Source of the DNA: UBA940 sp031548515
GTDB lineage: Bacteria > Bacteroidota > Bacteroidia > Bacteroidales > Rikenellaceae
NCBI GenBank assembly: GCA_031548515.1
Contig: JAVBRB010000037.1
Location: 8,770 to 72,769, forward strand
Direction of reading: 5' to 3'
Length of the DNA: 64,000 nt
Shown here: positions 7,434 to 17,267 of the stretch, one piece after another
How the letters are laid out: every line of letters starts with the position of its first letter
Numbering within the stretch: the stretch's first letter is position 1
Made by a program: the position numbers and the translations under genes
Notes under the pieces: generated by a model
Seen by the model: the letters and a program-made list of their open reading frames with translations, nothing else
Told to the model about the DNA's origin: nothing
Databases searched by the model: none

Positions 7434-9053
7434 GTGGCGAATAATTCCAAAAAGACCGTCGTAGCGCCGTTGCTCATTGGCGGAGGCATCATCATAGGCC
7501 TGCTGGCCGGTTTCCTGTTGGCTCCGGGCGGAAACATGAATCCAGGGAAAGCTATTCCAATGGGTTCGAAATCCGACAAGATATCGTACACCATGTCGCT
7601 AATAGAGCAGATGTATGTCGATCCGGTAAGCCCGGATTCCCTGGCCGACATTGCCATACCGATAATTCTAGAAGAACTCGATCCGCATTCAGTGTATATC
7701 CCCGCAGTGGATCTGACCGCGGTGAGCGAACCGTTGGAAGGTGAATTCGACGGCATAGGCGTAATGTTCAATATGCTGACCGATACCGTGGTAGTGCTCA
7801 ACGTCATACCCCTCGGTCCGAGCGACAAGGCCGGCATCCAGAACGGCGACCGTATCATTAAGATTAACGATACGTTGGTAGCAGGTCGGAAACTGCCGCA
7901 GGACCAGGTGGTTAAAAAACTGCGCGGGCCGCGTGGGACGAGCGTAAACCTTTCCATCGAGCGACAGGGGGCGCCCGACCTTGTCCCCATAACCATAGAG
8001 CGCGGCGTTATACCTATCAAGGCGTTGGATGCCGCGTTCATGATCAAGCCTGGAATCGGTTTTGTGAAACTCTCCGCTTTCTCCAAGGCTTCTTACGTCG
8101 AACTGAGCAAGGCTCTGCAGGAATTGCAGGGACAGGGTATGAAACAACTGATCTTCGACCTGCGCGACAATTCTGGCGGTTTCCTGGACCAGGCCATCGC
8201 CATTGCGAATATGTTTCTTCCCGAGGGCGATCTGATTGTCTATACCGAGGACCGCAACAAAGAGCAGGTCAAGGAGTACAGCAACGGGAAGGGCGGATTT
8301 ACCGGGCTGCCGCTTGTTGTGTTGATAGATGAGGGCAGCGCTTCATCGAGCGAGATACTTGCGGGTGCGATCCAGGACAACGACCGAGGCAGGATAGTCG
8401 GACGCCGTTCGTTTGGCAAGGGTCTGGTGCAAAGGCAGATGCCGTATCCCGACGGCTCGGCGTTGAGGCTTACCATAGCGCGGTACTATACCCCGTCGGG
8501 ACGATCTATACAGAAGCCATACGGCAATGGCCCGGAAGAATACCGTATGGACATAGCCAACCGCTACAACCATAGCGAAATGTTTTCGGCCGACAGCATA
8601 CACCAGGATACCCTGAAATATTACACGAAATCTGGACGTGTGGTCTATGGCGGCGGAGGCATTATGCCTGATTCTTTTGTTCCGATTGATACTGTCGGTT
8701 ATACACCTTATTTTATGGCTGTTAATGGCCGTAATCTCATCTATCGCTACACCCTTGAATACGGCGACCGCCACCGTGCTCAGATGAATGCAGTGAAGAC
8801 AGTCGATGAATTGAATGCCGTGCTCGATGCCGACAAGCGCCTTGTGGACGATTTTGTGACCTTCGCAGCACGCAACGGCGTGGCGCCGAATTACCGCCAG
8901 ATAGCGATATCGCGTCCTGTGATCGAGGCTCAGTTGAGGGCATTTATCGGACGCAATACGGCGTTGGACTACACGGGATTCTATGCCAATATTTACCCGA
9001 TCGACAACGCGCTGCTTAAAGCGATCGAGTGGTTTGAGGAAGGGAATAAGTAA
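7434..9053 (+). CDS. S41 family carboxy-terminal processing protease
   Basis: 539 residues with a GTG start at 7434. One membrane helix at about 9-30 anchors it, then a PDZ domain lies at about 98-175 (GIGVMFNMLTDTVVVLNVIP...DKAGIQNGDRIIKI). The tail-specific protease core follows. The Ser/Lys dyad is visible: GSASSSEILAG (Ser near 304) and GRRSFGKGLVQ (Lys near 329), preceded by FDLRDNSGGFLDQA. Such proteases degrade or process periplasmic substrates at their C-termini. It lies 7 bp after the DUF3078 gene and just before a small membrane protein gene, suggesting a small envelope operon. Confidence 0.93.
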   Translation: MANNSKKTVVAPLLIGGGIIIGLLAGFLLAPGGNMNPGKAIPMGSKSDKISYTMSLIEQMYVDPVSPDSLADIAIPIILEELDPHSVYIPAVDLTAVSEPLEGEFDGIGVMFNMLTDTVVVLNVIPLGPSDKAGIQNGDRIIKINDTLVAGRKLPQDQVVKKLRGPRGTSVNLSIERQGAPDLVPITIERGVIPIKALDAAFMIKPGIGFVKLSAFSKASYVELSKALQELQGQGMKQLIFDLRDNSGGFLDQAIAIANMFLPEGDLIVYTEDRNKEQVKEYSNGKGGFTGLPLVVLIDEGSASSSEILAGAIQDNDRGRIVGRRSFGKGLVQRQMPYPDGSALRLTIARYYTPSGRSIQKPYGNGPEEYRMDIANRYNHSEMFSADSIHQDTLKYYTKSGRVVYGGGGIMPDSFVPIDTVGYTPYFMAVNGRNLIYRYTLEYGDRHRAQMNAVKTVDELNAVLDADKRLVDDFVTFAARNGVAPNYRQIAISRPVIEAQLRAFIGRNTALDYTGFYANIYPIDNALLKAIEWFEEGNK

Positions 9054-9061
9054 GGGTGCAT

Positions 9062-9301
9062 ATGTTTCAGAAAATCATAGGAATAATAGGTGCTCTCGCG
9101 GTATTGGGAGTGATCGCGATGGTGGCTGTATCACCAAAGGCGGAAGGCTTTTTCCCCGGTATGTTTCATTTCATGAATCGTAAGCCGCAGATGGTTGTCC
9201 CCGATCTGCCGCCTGTGGATTCGGGTCCGGTGGCGCTTCCTGCCGACACTCTGTCTATCGCTCCTGAGGAACCATTATTGGATTCTGCTGCGGTGGAATA
9301 A
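9062..9301 (+). CDS. Small single-pass membrane protein, unknown function
   Basis: About 79 residues from ATG at 9062 (a GTG two codons upstream is possible). One hydrophobic helix (IIGIIGALAVLGVIAMVAV) near the N-terminus is followed by a short basic turn and a Pro/acid-rich tail (VVPDLPPVDSGPVALPADTL). It starts 8 bp after the S41 protease stop, so it is probably translated from the same mRNA. I do not recognise a family. A role as an accessory of the protease is only a guess from position. Confidence 0.6.
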   Translation: MFQKIIGIIGALAVLGVIAMVAVSPKAEGFFPGMFHFMNRKPQMVVPDLPPVDSGPVALPADTLSIAPEEPLLDSAAVE

Positions 9302-9387
9302 TTTCTCATTTCCCATTTGAGAAAAAGAGATGGCTTTTTGTCATGATTATTGCATGTTTTTGCATGATATGAAATAAAGATCAGAAA

Positions 9388-11691
9388 ATGACAGGACGCA
9401 AAAAAGGCGCAAACGCCGCCGGTCAGGATAACCGGAAAAACAACAAACAACCGCACGACCGCAGTGCGATGATACTCCACCTGCTGCGCTCGATGCCTGA
9501 GAAAAAATTTACGTTAAAAGCCTTGGCGGCTGCCAGCGGAGGCGCAGATCCCCGCGGCAGGCAGCAAACATACGACATCCTCACCGACCTTGTGGTGCAG
9601 GGGGTTGTGGACTTTTCAGAACCGAGCAAATACCGCCTTTCGCAGGCCCACCAGCCCCACTACATCGGCACGGTCGATATGCTCGCGTCGGGTTCGATGT
9701 ATGTCAAGGTCGACGAACTCGATTCGGATATTTACGTCGACTCGCGTAACGGCAACCACGCGCTGGACGGCGACAAGGTCGAAGTGGCGATAACCCGCCG
9801 CAATAAACGTTCCGGCGGGCACGACGAGGGCGAGATCGTAAATGTGTTGGAGCGCAACCGGCGCAACTATATCGCGGTGCTCGACGTTACGGAGCATGCG
9901 GTGTTCGCGCGGCCCGACACGCGCAAAATGCCGGTCGACATATACATCAGGCGCAATGGCGACGAAGAACTGAAAAGCGGCCAGAAAGTTGTCGTGAAGA
10001 TCATCGACTGGGCCGAAGGTAGCAAGAGTCCGGTCGGCGAGATTATCGACATTTTGGGTTTTGCAGGCGATAACGACACCGAAATGCACGCCATAATGGC
10101 CGAGTTCGACCTGCCGTATTACTTCGAGAAAAAAGTCGAGGAGGCCGCCGATGCTATTCCGGACCGGATTACGGCTGCAGAAATTTCGCGCCGCCGCGAT
10201 TTCCGCGGAGTGACGACTTTCACCATCGACCCCGAAGATGCAAAGGATTTCGACGATGCATTGTCGATACGTAAACTGCGTGACGGGCTGTGGGAGATCG
10301 GCATACATATCGCCGATGTGACGCATTACGTGCAGCCCGGCTCGGTGGTCGACGTCGAGGGCGAAGACCGCGCGACTTCCGTGTACCTGGTCGACAGGAC
10401 AATCCCGATGCTCCCCGAAAAACTCTCTAACGACCTTTGCTCACTCCGTCCGAACGAGGAGAAGCTATGCTTCTCGGCGGTTTTCGAAATTGATGAAGAA
10501 CTTGAGATACACAAAGAATGGTTCGGCCGCACGGTGATACTTTCCGACCGCCGCTTCACATACGAAGAGGCCCAGAGCATCATCGAAACAGGCGGAGGCG
10601 ATTTCAAAGAAGAGATTCTGAAACTCAACGAACTGGCCCAAAAGATGCGCCGGAAGCGTTTTGCAAAGGGCGCAATTACTTTCGAGCGCGAAGAGTTCAA
10701 ATTCCGTCTCGACGATAAGGGCAAGCCTCTGAGCGTTTATCACAAGGTGATGAAGGAGTCGAACCAGCTGATAGAGGAGTTTATGCTGCTGGCCAACAAA
10801 AAGGTGGCGGAATTCGTAGGCAAGAACCGCGAGACCGGCAAGAAGTCGGGCAAGACGTTCGTCTATCGCGTCCACGACAAACCGGATGAGGATAAATTGT
10901 TGAAATTCTCGGACTTCGTGATCCGCTTCGGCTACTATTTCCGTCCCGATCGCATCAAGGACGTGTCGAAGCAAATGAACACGTTGATGGATAAGATCAA
11001 AGGTAAGAGCGAAGAGAATGTTATCTCGACACTGGCGATCCGCACCATGGCCAAAGCCTTCTACTCGACCGATAACATAGGCCACTACGGGTTGGCTTTT
11101 CCCTACTACACCCATTTTACATCGCCCATCCGCCGCTATCCCGATGTGATGGTGCATCGCCTGTTGGCGCATTACCTAGACAACGGGAAGAATGCCGACA
11201 AGGAAAAGTACGAAAAACTGTGCGAGCATTCGTCTGAAATGGAAGTCCGTGCTGCCGAGGCTGAACGCGCTTCGGTGAAGTACAAGATGGCCGAATTCAT
11301 GCTCGACAAGGTCGGGCAGGAGTTCAACGGCCATATTTCAGGCATTACCGATTGGGGCATATATGTCGAACTGGACGAAAGCCTCATCGAAGGAATGGTT
11401 TCGATGCGCGACGTTGCGGATGATTTTTACCGCTTCGACGAAAATATCTATGCCGCCGTCGGACAATCGAACGGACGCAAGTTCACGCTCGGAGACAAAG
11501 TCGTCGTGAAAGTGAAAGGGGTCGATCTGGCCCACCGGCAGATAGATTTTATCCTGACCGCGACCATCGATTTCGAAACCGGAAGGGCCATTCCCCTGCC
11601 CCAGTTGCACCGCCAGGAACCATCCGGCAGAAACGCCGGTAACGGAAAACCGGAATACCGTAAGGGAAATAAAAAGAGCAGGCGCAGATAA
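9388..11691 (+). CDS. rnr: Ribonuclease R
   Basis: 767 residues in the classical order: N-terminal helix-turn-helix-like region (about 30-80), cold-shock domains (about 85-225), the RNB catalytic domain (about 255-600) with RRDFRGVTTFTIDPEDAKDFDDALS carrying the metal-binding Asp residues, and a C-terminal S1 domain (about 650-735; GQEFNGHISGITDWGIYVEL). A Lys/Arg-rich tail closes it, as in E. coli RNase R. The enzyme is a processive 3'-5' exoribonuclease that degrades structured RNA. It lies between the small membrane protein and a GH3 gene; a separate promoter is likely given the 86-bp gap upstream. Confidence 0.96.
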   Translation: MTGRKKGANAAGQDNRKNNKQPHDRSAMILHLLRSMPEKKFTLKALAAASGGADPRGRQQTYDILTDLVVQGVVDFSEPSKYRLSQAHQPHYIGTVDMLASGSMYVKVDELDSDIYVDSRNGNHALDGDKVEVAITRRNKRSGGHDEGEIVNVLERNRRNYIAVLDVTEHAVFARPDTRKMPVDIYIRRNGDEELKSGQKVVVKIIDWAEGSKSPVGEIIDILGFAGDNDTEMHAIMAEFDLPYYFEKKVEEAADAIPDRITAAEISRRRDFRGVTTFTIDPEDAKDFDDALSIRKLRDGLWEIGIHIADVTHYVQPGSVVDVEGEDRATSVYLVDRTIPMLPEKLSNDLCSLRPNEEKLCFSAVFEIDEELEIHKEWFGRTVILSDRRFTYEEAQSIIETGGGDFKEEILKLNELAQKMRRKRFAKGAITFEREEFKFRLDDKGKPLSVYHKVMKESNQLIEEFMLLANKKVAEFVGKNRETGKKSGKTFVYRVHDKPDEDKLLKFSDFVIRFGYYFRPDRIKDVSKQMNTLMDKIKGKSEENVISTLAIRTMAKAFYSTDNIGHYGLAFPYYTHFTSPIRRYPDVMVHRLLAHYLDNGKNADKEKYEKLCEHSSEMEVRAAEAERASVKYKMAEFMLDKVGQEFNGHISGITDWGIYVELDESLIEGMVSMRDVADDFYRFDENIYAAVGQSNGRKFTLGDKVVVKVKGVDLAHRQIDFILTATIDFETGRAIPLPQLHRQEPSGRNAGNGKPEYRKGNKKSRRR

Positions 11692-11706
11692 GCGGTTTCT
11701 GCAGAA

Positions 11707-13914
11707 ATGAGAGAACCCAAATCATTCCCCAATATGGTCAGAAACCTGATATTTATCATTATGCTTCTGATTGGGCCGCATATTGCCTGCGCACAGGAGT
11801 TGCCCTATCGAAACACTATCCTCGGTTACGAGGAACGTGTCTGCGACCTCATCTCCCGTATGACGTTGGAAGAGAAAATTTCCCAGCTGTGTAATGATGC
11901 GCATGGCATCGACCGGCTCGGCGTCCTGCCGTACAACTGGTGGAGCGAGGCTTTGCACGGGGTCGCCCGGAATGGTAAAGCTACGGTATTCCCTCAGGCC
12001 ATAGGACTTGCCGCAACTTTCGATACGGCATTGGTATATAAGGCCGCATCGGCCATCTCGGACGAGGCAAGGGTGAAGTTCAATGTGGCCCAAAAGGCAC
12101 GCAATTATGGTACATACGCCGGCCTGACTTTCTGGACGCCGAATATCAATATTTTCCGTGATCCCCGTTGGGGACGCGGACAGGAAACATACGGGGAAGA
12201 CCCCTATCTGACATCCAGAATAGGCATAGCCTTTGTGAAGGGGATGCAGGGCGATGATCCGCGGTATCTGAAAACAGCCGCGTGTGCCAAACATTATGCC
12301 GTCCATTCCGGGCCTGAGGCGCTCCGGCATGAATTCAATGTGTCTCCTTCTAAAAAAGACCTTTTCGAGACCTATCTGCCGGCCTTCGAGGCGTTGGTTA
12401 AAGAGGGCGGTGTGGAGGCGGTAATGGGCGCATACAACAGAGTTTATGGTGAAAGCGCTTCTGCAAGCCAATATCTTTTGAACGATATTCTGAGAGGGCG
12501 ATGGGGGTTTAAGGGGCACGTGGTATCCGACTGCGGGGCGTTGGATGATATATACAGGCATCACGATCTGGCCAGGGATGCTCCCGAAGCGGCGGCGATA
12601 GCAGTCAAGGCGGGATTGGACCTGAACTGCGGAGGAACTTACAGACATTTGGGAGAGGCTGTCGAACGTGGGCTTGTCACGGAAGCCGAAGTGAACCAGT
12701 TGCTGTTCCGCCTCATGATGACCCGCTTCCGCCTCGGGCTGTTCGATCCCCTGGAAGACAATCCCTATAATTCCATCCAGGAATCCATTCTGGGCGGCGA
12801 AGAAAATGCCGGGCTTGCGTATAGGGCGGCGGTCGAGTCGATGGTGCTTTTGCAGAACAAAAATAATGTACTACCCCTGAAAAAAGATGTGGGAAACGTT
12901 TTGGTAACAGGACCTTATGCTGCCGACGTCCATGTGCTGATGGGCAATTATTACGGTTTATCGGACAAAATGTATACATATCTGGAGGGAATGGTGAATA
13001 AAGCCGGCCTGACGACCAGAGTTGAATTCCTGCCGGGTATTCTACCTACCGTGCAGAATACCGATCCGATGAATCTGGCTACCGGATCTGCCAGATACAG
13101 CGACGCCACCATTGTCGTACTCGGCGAATCTGGCAATACCGAGGGTGAGGAGGGCGACGCGATCGCGTCCGATTACAATGGGGACAGGCTCTCGCTTGCA
13201 TTGCCTCCGCATCAGATAGAGTTTCTCAGGAGATTGAGAGAAGGCCACAGCAGGCCGATCATTACGGTCCTTACCGGAGGCAGTCCCATCGACCTTGGTG
13301 AAGTGTCGGCGCTGTCCGACGCAGTGATCATGGCGTGGTATCCGGGACAGGCCGGCGGATTGGCTTTGGCCGATATCATTTTCGGCAATGAGTCCCCGTC
13401 CGGAAGGCTTCCCGTAACTTTCCCGGTTTCAGATTCGAAATTACCGCCATATGAGGATTACTCCATGAAAGGGCGTACATACAGATATATGTCCGACAAT
13501 ATCATGTATCCTTTCGGCTATGGGCTGACATATTCGGACGTTTCATATTCGGATATGAAACTCGTGGGCGGAAAATTTTCACACGGAAAAAACACCGTGG
13601 TGGAGGTTGTGATCAGGAATACGGGCAGCCGTGCCGTGTCCGAGGTGGTGCAGTTGTATGTTGCCGCGCCCGGTGCCGGGATCGACAATCCCTTCGTGTC
13701 ATTGATAGACTTCAGCAGGCAGACGCTGCAACCCGGGGAATCCCGTGTCGTAAGGTTTGCAATACCGTCATCCAAACTGGAATCGGTCATGGAGGACGGT
13801 TCGAAAAAATTGATCGCCGGAAGATATACTTTGATCGCTTCCGGGAGTGCTCCCTGCGAAAGAAGCAGGGAACTGGGAGTACCCGAAGTGTTGCTTGGCT
13901 TCATTGTGAAGTGA
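11707..13914 (+). CDS. Glycoside hydrolase family 3 (beta-xylosidase/beta-glucosidase type)
   Basis: 735 residues with a secretion signal; MVRNLIFIIMLLIGPHIACAQ at residue 10 (ATG at 11734) looks like the true signal start, and 11707 is the longest option. Conserved GH3 features: NWWSEALHGVAR, RDPRWGRGQETYGEDPYL, AKHYAVHSGPE, and the nucleophile Asp in HVVSDCGAL (about residue 275). The second (beta/alpha) sandwich domain follows and a fibronectin-III-like domain ends the protein (about 640-730). The NWWSE/GEDP pattern resembles xylan-acting GH3 enzymes. It starts 15 bp after rnr. Substrate is inferred. Confidence 0.93.
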   Translation: MREPKSFPNMVRNLIFIIMLLIGPHIACAQELPYRNTILGYEERVCDLISRMTLEEKISQLCNDAHGIDRLGVLPYNWWSEALHGVARNGKATVFPQAIGLAATFDTALVYKAASAISDEARVKFNVAQKARNYGTYAGLTFWTPNINIFRDPRWGRGQETYGEDPYLTSRIGIAFVKGMQGDDPRYLKTAACAKHYAVHSGPEALRHEFNVSPSKKDLFETYLPAFEALVKEGGVEAVMGAYNRVYGESASASQYLLNDILRGRWGFKGHVVSDCGALDDIYRHHDLARDAPEAAAIAVKAGLDLNCGGTYRHLGEAVERGLVTEAEVNQLLFRLMMTRFRLGLFDPLEDNPYNSIQESILGGEENAGLAYRAAVESMVLLQNKNNVLPLKKDVGNVLVTGPYAADVHVLMGNYYGLSDKMYTYLEGMVNKAGLTTRVEFLPGILPTVQNTDPMNLATGSARYSDATIVVLGESGNTEGEEGDAIASDYNGDRLSLALPPHQIEFLRRLREGHSRPIITVLTGGSPIDLGEVSALSDAVIMAWYPGQAGGLALADIIFGNESPSGRLPVTFPVSDSKLPPYEDYSMKGRTYRYMSDNIMYPFGYGLTYSDVSYSDMKLVGGKFSHGKNTVVEVVIRNTGSRAVSEVVQLYVAAPGAGIDNPFVSLIDFSRQTLQPGESRVVRFAIPSSKLESVMEDGSKKLIAGRYTLIASGSAPCERSRELGVPEVLLGFIVK

Positions 13915-13966
13915 TCTGCAGGTGGTTGCCGAAGCTGTTGCCGTTGATAAACCGCAGCCGTCGTTA

Positions 13967-14572
13967 TTACGGCTCTTTTGAGATTTCGCGGCGGTTGATA
14001 ATGGCATGGGATATGGTCAGTTCGTCGGCATACTCTATTTCGTCTCCGAAACCTATCCCGCGCGCGATGCAGGTAACTTTCAATTCATGGAAACCGCGCA
14101 GGCGGTTCAGTATATAGAATAGCGTAGTTTCGCCCTCTACTGTAGTGCTTATTGCCAGAATTATCTCTTTTACTCCGCCTGCTGCAATATTGTCAAGCAG
14201 CAGATCTATCTTCAGGTCCGACGGCGCTATACCCGACATCGGCGAAATGACTCCGCCCAGGACGTGGTAAAGACCTCTGAACTGTCCTGTTTTTTCGATG
14301 GACATTACATCGCCCACCTGTTCGACGACGCAGATTGTTCCGGTATCGCGGCTACGGTCGCTGCATATTTCGCAAAATTCATTGTCCGACAGGTTGTTGC
14401 AGCGGGTGCAATAGCGTATCCCAGTACGGAAATCGGCGATCGACAGTACCAGTTGGGCGATGTCGTCTTCGCGCGAGCGCAGGATGTGCATGGAAAGCCT
14501 CAGGGCAGTCCGTTTACCTATCCCAGGCAGTCTTGAAAGTTCCCTTACTACTTCATCAAGAAGTCGTGACAT
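13967..14572 (-). CDS. recR: Recombination mediator protein RecR
   Basis: 201 residues, the family length. It shows the helix-hairpin-helix LSRLPGIGKRTALRLSMHIL near the N-terminus, a four-Cys zinc finger (CTRCNNLSDNEFCEIC, residues about 55-70), then a Toprim domain (CVVEQVGDVMSIEKTGQFRGLYHVLGG). RecR works with RecO (and RecF) to load RecA on gapped DNA. It lies 13 bp downstream of batE on the minus strand and converges with the GH3 gene. Confidence 0.96.
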   Translation of the reverse strand: MSRLLDEVVRELSRLPGIGKRTALRLSMHILRSREDDIAQLVLSIADFRTGIRYCTRCNNLSDNEFCEICSDRSRDTGTICVVEQVGDVMSIEKTGQFRGLYHVLGGVISPMSGIAPSDLKIDLLLDNIAAGGVKEIILAISTTVEGETTLFYILNRLRGFHELKVTCIARGIGFGDEIEYADELTISHAIINRREISKEP

Positions 14573-14585
14573 TTATAGAAGCGGA

Positions 14586-15353
14586 TTAGTCTATCATTTC
14601 GATCGCGGACGTCTTGATCCAGCCCTGATTGCCGTCGGCTAGTTCTATTTTGCGCCAACCGTTGAGCGAGTCGAGTACCTCTGCTTTGGCACCTTCGTAT
14701 AGCAGGAAAAGGTCTTTGCCGGCATTGTCGGGCGAACTTTTAACCGACGCCGAAGTGCCGGTGACTATCGCCTGCGTGCTTTCCACTCTTTCGTTGTAGT
14801 CGCTCGAAGCAAATCCGAACGCAAACAGGAACAGCACAAATCCGGCGATCGCTCCCCAGAAACCGGCCTTACGCACCCTGCGCCGCAGTGGCAGCAGGTA
14901 TAGCAGCGTTCCGCCGAGAGCCAGCGCGAACAATCCTACCGACATCCAGGCCCAGGCATTTCCGCTCATTATCGATGACAGCGATTCCATCCAGCGTTTT
15001 ACGAAAAATTCAGGAAGCGGTTCTATGCGGTTGCGAGTGTAGGTATTGGCTATTTCGAGGTTGTGCTCGATGTCCCTGTCGCCAGGCGCCAGCTTCTGGG
15101 CCTTGTTGTAATAAAGGATCGACTTACCTATGCGGCCAACCTTGAACCAGGCGTTACCCATGTTGTAGTAGAGTTTCGCACTCACCATGCCGCTCTGTTC
15201 TATGGAATCGTAAAGGGCGATGGCTTCCGCAAAATCATTGTTGTAGTATGCGGTGTTGGCCTTATCCCATAGTTGTCCGGGATCACCGGCCGATAAAGCC
15301 GACACCGGAGCGGCGGCAAAAAATGAGAATATGATTATGAGAAGACGTTTCAT
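14586..15353 (-). CDS. batE: BatE-like TPR protein with C-terminal SH3 domain
   Basis: 255 residues. A signal peptide or anchor comes first (MKRLLIIIFSFFAAAPVSA), then a TPR region (about 25-95: NTAYYNNDFAEAIALYDSIE, LYYNMGNAWFKVGRIGKSILYYNKAQ). Two membrane helices follow at about 120-180, and a bacterial SH3-like domain closes the protein (SVKSSPDNAGKDLFLLYEGAKAEVLD...GNQGWI). This architecture is BatE of the Bacteroidetes aerotolerance (Bat) cluster. It lies 5 bp after batD. The batA/batB genes that normally accompany them are not in this window. Confidence 0.85.
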   Translation of the reverse strand: MKRLLIIIFSFFAAAPVSALSAGDPGQLWDKANTAYYNNDFAEAIALYDSIEQSGMVSAKLYYNMGNAWFKVGRIGKSILYYNKAQKLAPGDRDIEHNLEIANTYTRNRIEPLPEFFVKRWMESLSSIMSGNAWAWMSVGLFALALGGTLLYLLPLRRRVRKAGFWGAIAGFVLFLFAFGFASSDYNERVESTQAIVTGTSASVKSSPDNAGKDLFLLYEGAKAEVLDSLNGWRKIELADGNQGWIKTSAIEMID

Positions 15354-15358
15354 GGCCG

Positions 15359-17209
15359 CTATCTTTTTATTGCCGATTCGAGTTCCGACACAAGATTGAC
15401 GCCTTCTTTGTACAGTTCGTTCATCTGTGCCGATGAAGTGGGCGAATATTGCGCCTCTTCGCAGTCTGAAATGATCCTTATGTATTCGTTGGCCTGCACT
15501 TCGGGAATGCTCCGCTCGAACAGCTCTTCACGGATGCGGTCTTTGGTGAGATTGGCCATCGGAATATCCAGTTTGTCGCTCATGTATCCCCACAGGGCTT
15601 TAAGCATTTCGTCGTAAAAACCATGCTTGTCACTCTGCTTCATGGAAACTTCGGCGGCGCGGAAGCGTTTAAGGGCCACCTTATTGGCGCGTTTGCCCCT
15701 CACGAAGCGGTCATTCTGCATGTTTTTTACGTATCTCTGAAGCAGTATCAGACTGGCAAGAAACAGCACCGTTGCCAAGCCCATCAGCGACAAATACAGA
15801 GGACTCCACATGAACAGGCTGCCTTTCGGTTTAAGGTTTGGAGAGTTGAGTTTTATGAAGCGGATGTCGCGCCCCAGGATCTTCAGGTCTTCCCTGGAAA
15901 AACCGCTCACGATTCCCCCTGCAGGCGATACAGAGGTCGAATCGGCTGCGACTTCGATAGACAGGTCGCGCGATGAAAGCGTCACGTAACGCGCCTGCCG
16001 CGGATCGAAGTATGTGAACTGAAACTGCGGTATGGTGTAGCTGCCGTCAGCGCGCGGGATGAAAGGATACTCGAACTGGCGGTATCCGGTTGTGCCCATA
16101 CGGCTGTGGTTGTAACTTTCAGACGATTTTACATTATATTCCTCGAAGGAAGCCGGCAGTTCGATCTTCGGCGCACGTATCAGCGGAAAGTTTCCCGTAC
16201 CAGAGAGTTTTATGGTATATGTGCCGGATGTGTTGGCGTTCATCATTGCCGGTGGCTGTGTGGCATCGAGACTGAATTGCCCCACCGCTCCGTTGAAACT
16301 TTCAGGCGCACCGGCGGGCCACTCCCTGACTTCCACTTTTATCGGGGGCGAAGCTATTTTTTTGTGTATGTCCTGATAGTTCTGCGCTCCGCCCATCAAT
16401 TCGTCAAAAATGTTGCGCGGCGAGGAATTTTTCATCTGGAGCCGCACCGTGACATCCATGTTGAACGGCTCGATGGTCAGCGTGCCGGATTGCTGCGGAT
16501 AAAGCAGATATTCTTTGAGCGCCCATGTATCGTAAACGCGGTTGTTGTAGGTTTCGCGCTGCGGGGAGGATTCCTGGGTGATGTCCTGCTGCCAGAATCC
16601 GTTGAATGACGGGAATTTGAGGTCGTCCGGTCCCCAGGGAACACGCGAATATAATTTAAGCGTCACAACTACAGGCTCTCCCTTGTAGACTTCGCTGCGG
16701 CTTACAAGAACCCTTATAAAAATATCGTCGGCGCTGACTTGTTGGACATTTTCCTGCTGCCTGGCTTGCCCTTGTCCGCCAGTTGCGGCAGATCCTTGTG
16801 CGCTGTTGTTATGCTGCGCCTCACCGCCCGAAACCACCTCTATGGAGATTGGTTTGGTTGAATATGTCTTGCCCTTGACCACTGCCTGCGCTGCGGGAAT
16901 CGTGAATACTCCTGCGGTAAGCCCCTGCAGAACATACGTATAGGTGGTCGTCTCTGTTTTCGATAGCTCGCCCTCAATAAGGGTGATGTTGGTGCCGCTG
17001 TACTCCTGAGGCCCAGCCAATACTTCGAATCCTTCGATCGCCGGGGGCGTGAACTCCGCCTTTTTGGAATTGACAACGAATTCTATCCTGAACAACTCTC
17101 CGGCATTGACCGCTCTTGGAGCAGCTACTTCGAAAGTAACATCCCCGTCGGCAAAGACCGCTGTGGCCGCCGCAAAGATAGTTATCAGGCTCAGTATCAG
17201 TTTTTTCAT
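15359..17209 (-). CDS. batD: BatD family protein (aerotolerance)
   Basis: 616 residues with a signal peptide (MKKLILSLITIFAAATAVFA). The periplasmic part contains repeated immunoglobulin-like beta-sandwich segments with the BatD pattern (FRIEFVVNSKKAEFTPPAIEGFEVLAGP; LFRIE...TIPQFQFTYFDPR), then one membrane helix at about 455-480 (LYLSLMGLATVLFLASLILL). A cytoplasmic tail of about 130 residues ends it. BatD proteins are linked to oxygen tolerance and probably envelope integrity. It is followed immediately by batE; the preceding gene encodes fumarase, 58 bp away. Confidence 0.88.
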   Translation of the reverse strand: MKKLILSLITIFAAATAVFADGDVTFEVAAPRAVNAGELFRIEFVVNSKKAEFTPPAIEGFEVLAGPQEYSGTNITLIEGELSKTETTTYTYVLQGLTAGVFTIPAAQAVVKGKTYSTKPISIEVVSGGEAQHNNSAQGSAATGGQGQARQQENVQQVSADDIFIRVLVSRSEVYKGEPVVVTLKLYSRVPWGPDDLKFPSFNGFWQQDITQESSPQRETYNNRVYDTWALKEYLLYPQQSGTLTIEPFNMDVTVRLQMKNSSPRNIFDELMGGAQNYQDIHKKIASPPIKVEVREWPAGAPESFNGAVGQFSLDATQPPAMMNANTSGTYTIKLSGTGNFPLIRAPKIELPASFEEYNVKSSESYNHSRMGTTGYRQFEYPFIPRADGSYTIPQFQFTYFDPRQARYVTLSSRDLSIEVAADSTSVSPAGGIVSGFSREDLKILGRDIRFIKLNSPNLKPKGSLFMWSPLYLSLMGLATVLFLASLILLQRYVKNMQNDRFVRGKRANKVALKRFRAAEVSMKQSDKHGFYDEMLKALWGYMSDKLDIPMANLTKDRIREELFERSIPEVQANEYIRIISDCEEAQYSPTSSAQMNELYKEGVNLVSELESAIKR

Positions 17210-17267
17210 GGATATGCTAATCCGATTTTGGTCACGTTTACAGAATGTAAACGTAATCCGCTATGTT

